A program made the position numbers and the translations under genes. From Fictibacillus nanhaiensis (lineage in GTDB: Bacteria; Bacillota; Bacilli; Bacillales; Fictibacillaceae): a DNA stretch of 64,000 nucleotides. The number at the start of each line of letters is the position of its first letter. Position 1 is the first letter of the stretch. Below, in pieces: positions 62,709 through 64,000 of this stretch. The notes below the pieces were generated by a model that ran no database searches, was not told the DNA's origin, and was given only the letters and a program-made list of their open reading frames with translations. Where the stretch lies: the NCBI GenBank assembly GCA_017052515.1, contig JAFHKR010000038.1, positions 682,001 to 746,000 on the forward strand, read 5' to 3'.

Positions 62709-64000
62709 TTAATCGATAGGAAGTTCAACGGTAACAGTAGTTCCTTCGTTTTTCTTACTTTTTACAACCGTTTTTCCATCATGCAGTTTTACGATTGTAG
62801 CGACGATCGATAGACCAAGTCCTGTACCCTCAACTGTTTTCGATCGAGCCACATCTGCCCGATAAAAACGGTCAAAAATTCTTTCCACTTCTTTCTCGTT
62901 CATGCCTATCCCCGTATCTTTAAAGATGATGAAAATCGATTTTTCTCGTGTTTCAACAGCTATCTCAATACTTCCATCAGGGTTATTATATTTAATGGCA
63001 TTGGTTAAAAGGTTATCCCATACGGCATTCAATAGTGAAGGATCGCCGAAATACTCGGTATCAGGTAAGGAATAGCAAAGCATGATTCCTTTTTCATTTA
63101 TTAACCATTGATAATTTCGAATGAGTTCTTTAATCTGTTGTGACAGATTGAACGTTTTTTTCTGTAGGATATCTTCGTTCCGATCTAGTGATGCAAGAAG
63201 TAATAATTGCTTCGTTAAGTTTGAGAGTCTACTGATTTCACCATTTATAACAGAGATGTATTGTTCACGATCCCTTGAATGCAGTTCTTCTTTTCCTAAC
63301 AGGTTGGTATATCCTTTTATATTAGACAGTGGAGACTGGATATCATGAGAAATATTGGAGATGAATTCTTTTCGCATCTCATCTGACTGTTCGAGTTTTC
63401 GAGCCATCTGCTGAAAACTTTGAGAGAGTTCACCAAGTTCATCGCGACGTTTCGTATCGAGCTCAACAGAATAGCTGCCATGTGAGAGTGACTTGGTAGC
63501 AGAGGTCAATTTAGAGATAGGTTTTACTAAATATTTTGTACTTATGATTACCATCAAAATACTGAGGACAATCATCAAGCCAAAAAGCCAGCCAAATAGA
63601 ACATGCATCTCATTAAAAAGGAGTTTAATATCAGGTCGAATAAACAGAGCATACTTTTTCCCCTGATGTGTTAGAGGAACACCAATCGAATTACTTAGTT
63701 CGTTTGCAAAAAATCCCGTTACAAACGTTTGCTTTGGAAAATGAAGCATCCCATGATAGATATCACCATTTAGTACAGATTGTTTTGTTGTAGAAGAAAG
63801 TTCATTGTTACGAAATTTTGCACCGAAGAACGTTTCGTTTCCGGATCTCTCAACAAGGTAGATCTGATACCCGACCGTAGATAGGTTTCCTAAGTAATCG
63901 TTCAGGTTGATCGTAGGGTGTTTTTCCACAAAATAAGCCATCTCAAGCGCAATATCTGTATTTTTTTGATCATTAGCTGGTTTTAATTTTTGCTGATAGT
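62709..64000 (-). CDS. hssS: Heme-responsive sensor histidine kinase HssS (5' end outside window)
   Basis: The frame is open through base 64000, so at least 430 residues are visible and the first helix is missing. Outer sensor part, TM (~150-175 from the internal Met at 63941), HAMP, then HisKA with EFISNISHDIQSPLSNIKGY (His in ISHD) and HATPase (N box WDNLLTNAIKYN, GIGM, GTGLGLS). The outer loop KQTFVTGFFANELSNSIGV and ALFIRPD resembles HssS of Staphylococcus (FVTGFFDN, VFMRPD), and hrtAB next to it supports this. HssR should lie beyond the right edge. Confidence 0.85.
   Translation of the reverse strand, partial: YQQKLKPANDQKNTDIALEMAYFVEKHPTINLNDYLGNLSTVGYQIYLVERSGNETFFGAKFRNNELSSTTKQSVLNGDIYHGMLHFPKQTFVTGFFANELSNSIGVPLTHQGKKYALFIRPDIKLLFNEMHVLFGWLFGLMIVLSILMVIISTKYLVKPISKLTSATKSLSHGSYSVELDTKRRDELGELSQSFQQMARKLEQSDEMRKEFISNISHDIQSPLSNIKGYTNLLGKEELHSRDREQYISVINGEISRLSNLTKQLLLLASLDRNEDILQKKTFNLSQQIKELIRNYQWLINEKGIMLCYSLPDTEYFGDPSLLNAVWDNLLTNAIKYNNPDGSIEIAVETREKSIFIIFKDTGIGMNEKEVERIFDRFYRADVARSKTVEGTGLGLSIVATIVKLHDGKTVVKSKKNEGTTVTVELPID

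Overview
The window is chromosomal DNA of a Gram-positive, flagellated, aerobic spore-former-type bacterium of the Bacillaceae. The block flaG-fliD-fliS-fliT / hpf-secA-prfB / ftsE-ftsX-ctpB-minJ follows the Bacillus subtilis gene order, and ribosome binding sites are strong AGGAGG types. A type IV pilus locus, a PhoX-TatA-TatC locus and the repeat families suggest a Fictibacillus-like or related genus; that genus call is only a guess. No rRNA, tRNA, CRISPR array, phage or insertion-sequence transposase was seen.

Layout. 1-12.35 kb: type IV pilus locus, with three minor-pilin genes on the minus strand and, divergently, an acidic membrane protein, a PRC-barrel protein, a VanW-like protein, pilB, pilT, pilC, major pilin, pilM, pilN and pilO. 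12.4-14.3 kb: OatA-type O-acetyltransferase. 14.5-17.3 kb: sigma-D-type promoter and flaG-fliD-fliS-fliT. 17.3-22 kb: SMC-like ATPase, citA/citR, a YqhV-like protein and an acyltransferase. 22.2-24.5 kb: two cold-shock genes, a candidate small RNA, hpf and a DinB-like gene. 24.8-31.4 kb: acyl-CoA synthetase, an unknown membrane-anchored protein, secA, and prfB with its programmed frameshift. 32-35 kb: Pho-box-preceded phoX-tatA-tatC. 35-41.7 kb: TPR regulator divergent from a 1356-residue subtilisin-like protease with a dockerin-like end, then a NERD protein. 42-49.7 kb: YitT-family protein and the division cluster ftsE-ftsX-M23 peptidase-ctpB-minJ. 49.7-54.8 kb: accessory array in which single small genes, all on the plus strand, alternate with nine copies of a terminator-bearing repeat. 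54.9-60.7 kb: small membrane proteins (one frameshifted), a histidine phosphatase, a Nudix hydrolase, a DUF2089 operon and an AlkD-like protein. 60.8-64 kb: hrtA-hrtB heme exporter and the 3' part of hssS.

How the genes work together. The pilus genes supply assembly and retraction ATPases (PilB, PilT), platform (PilC), alignment proteins (PilM/N/O) and pilins for a surface fibre distinct from the competence ComG machine. PhoX carries a twin-arginine signal and lies beside its likely translocase. FtsEX, a secreted coiled-coil M23 peptidase, CtpB and MinJ link wall hydrolysis, regulated proteolysis and septum placement. HssS with HrtAB is a heme-stress sensor and exporter.

Most unusual features: (i) the 5-kb repeat/gene array at 49.7-54.8 kb, which resembles a cassette array without a visible integrase and contains two secreted-protein genes, each stopped just after or close behind the export signal; (ii) three intergenic clusters of short repeats at a 20-21-nt period; (iii) a candidate small RNA on the minus strand at 22.95-23.03 kb.
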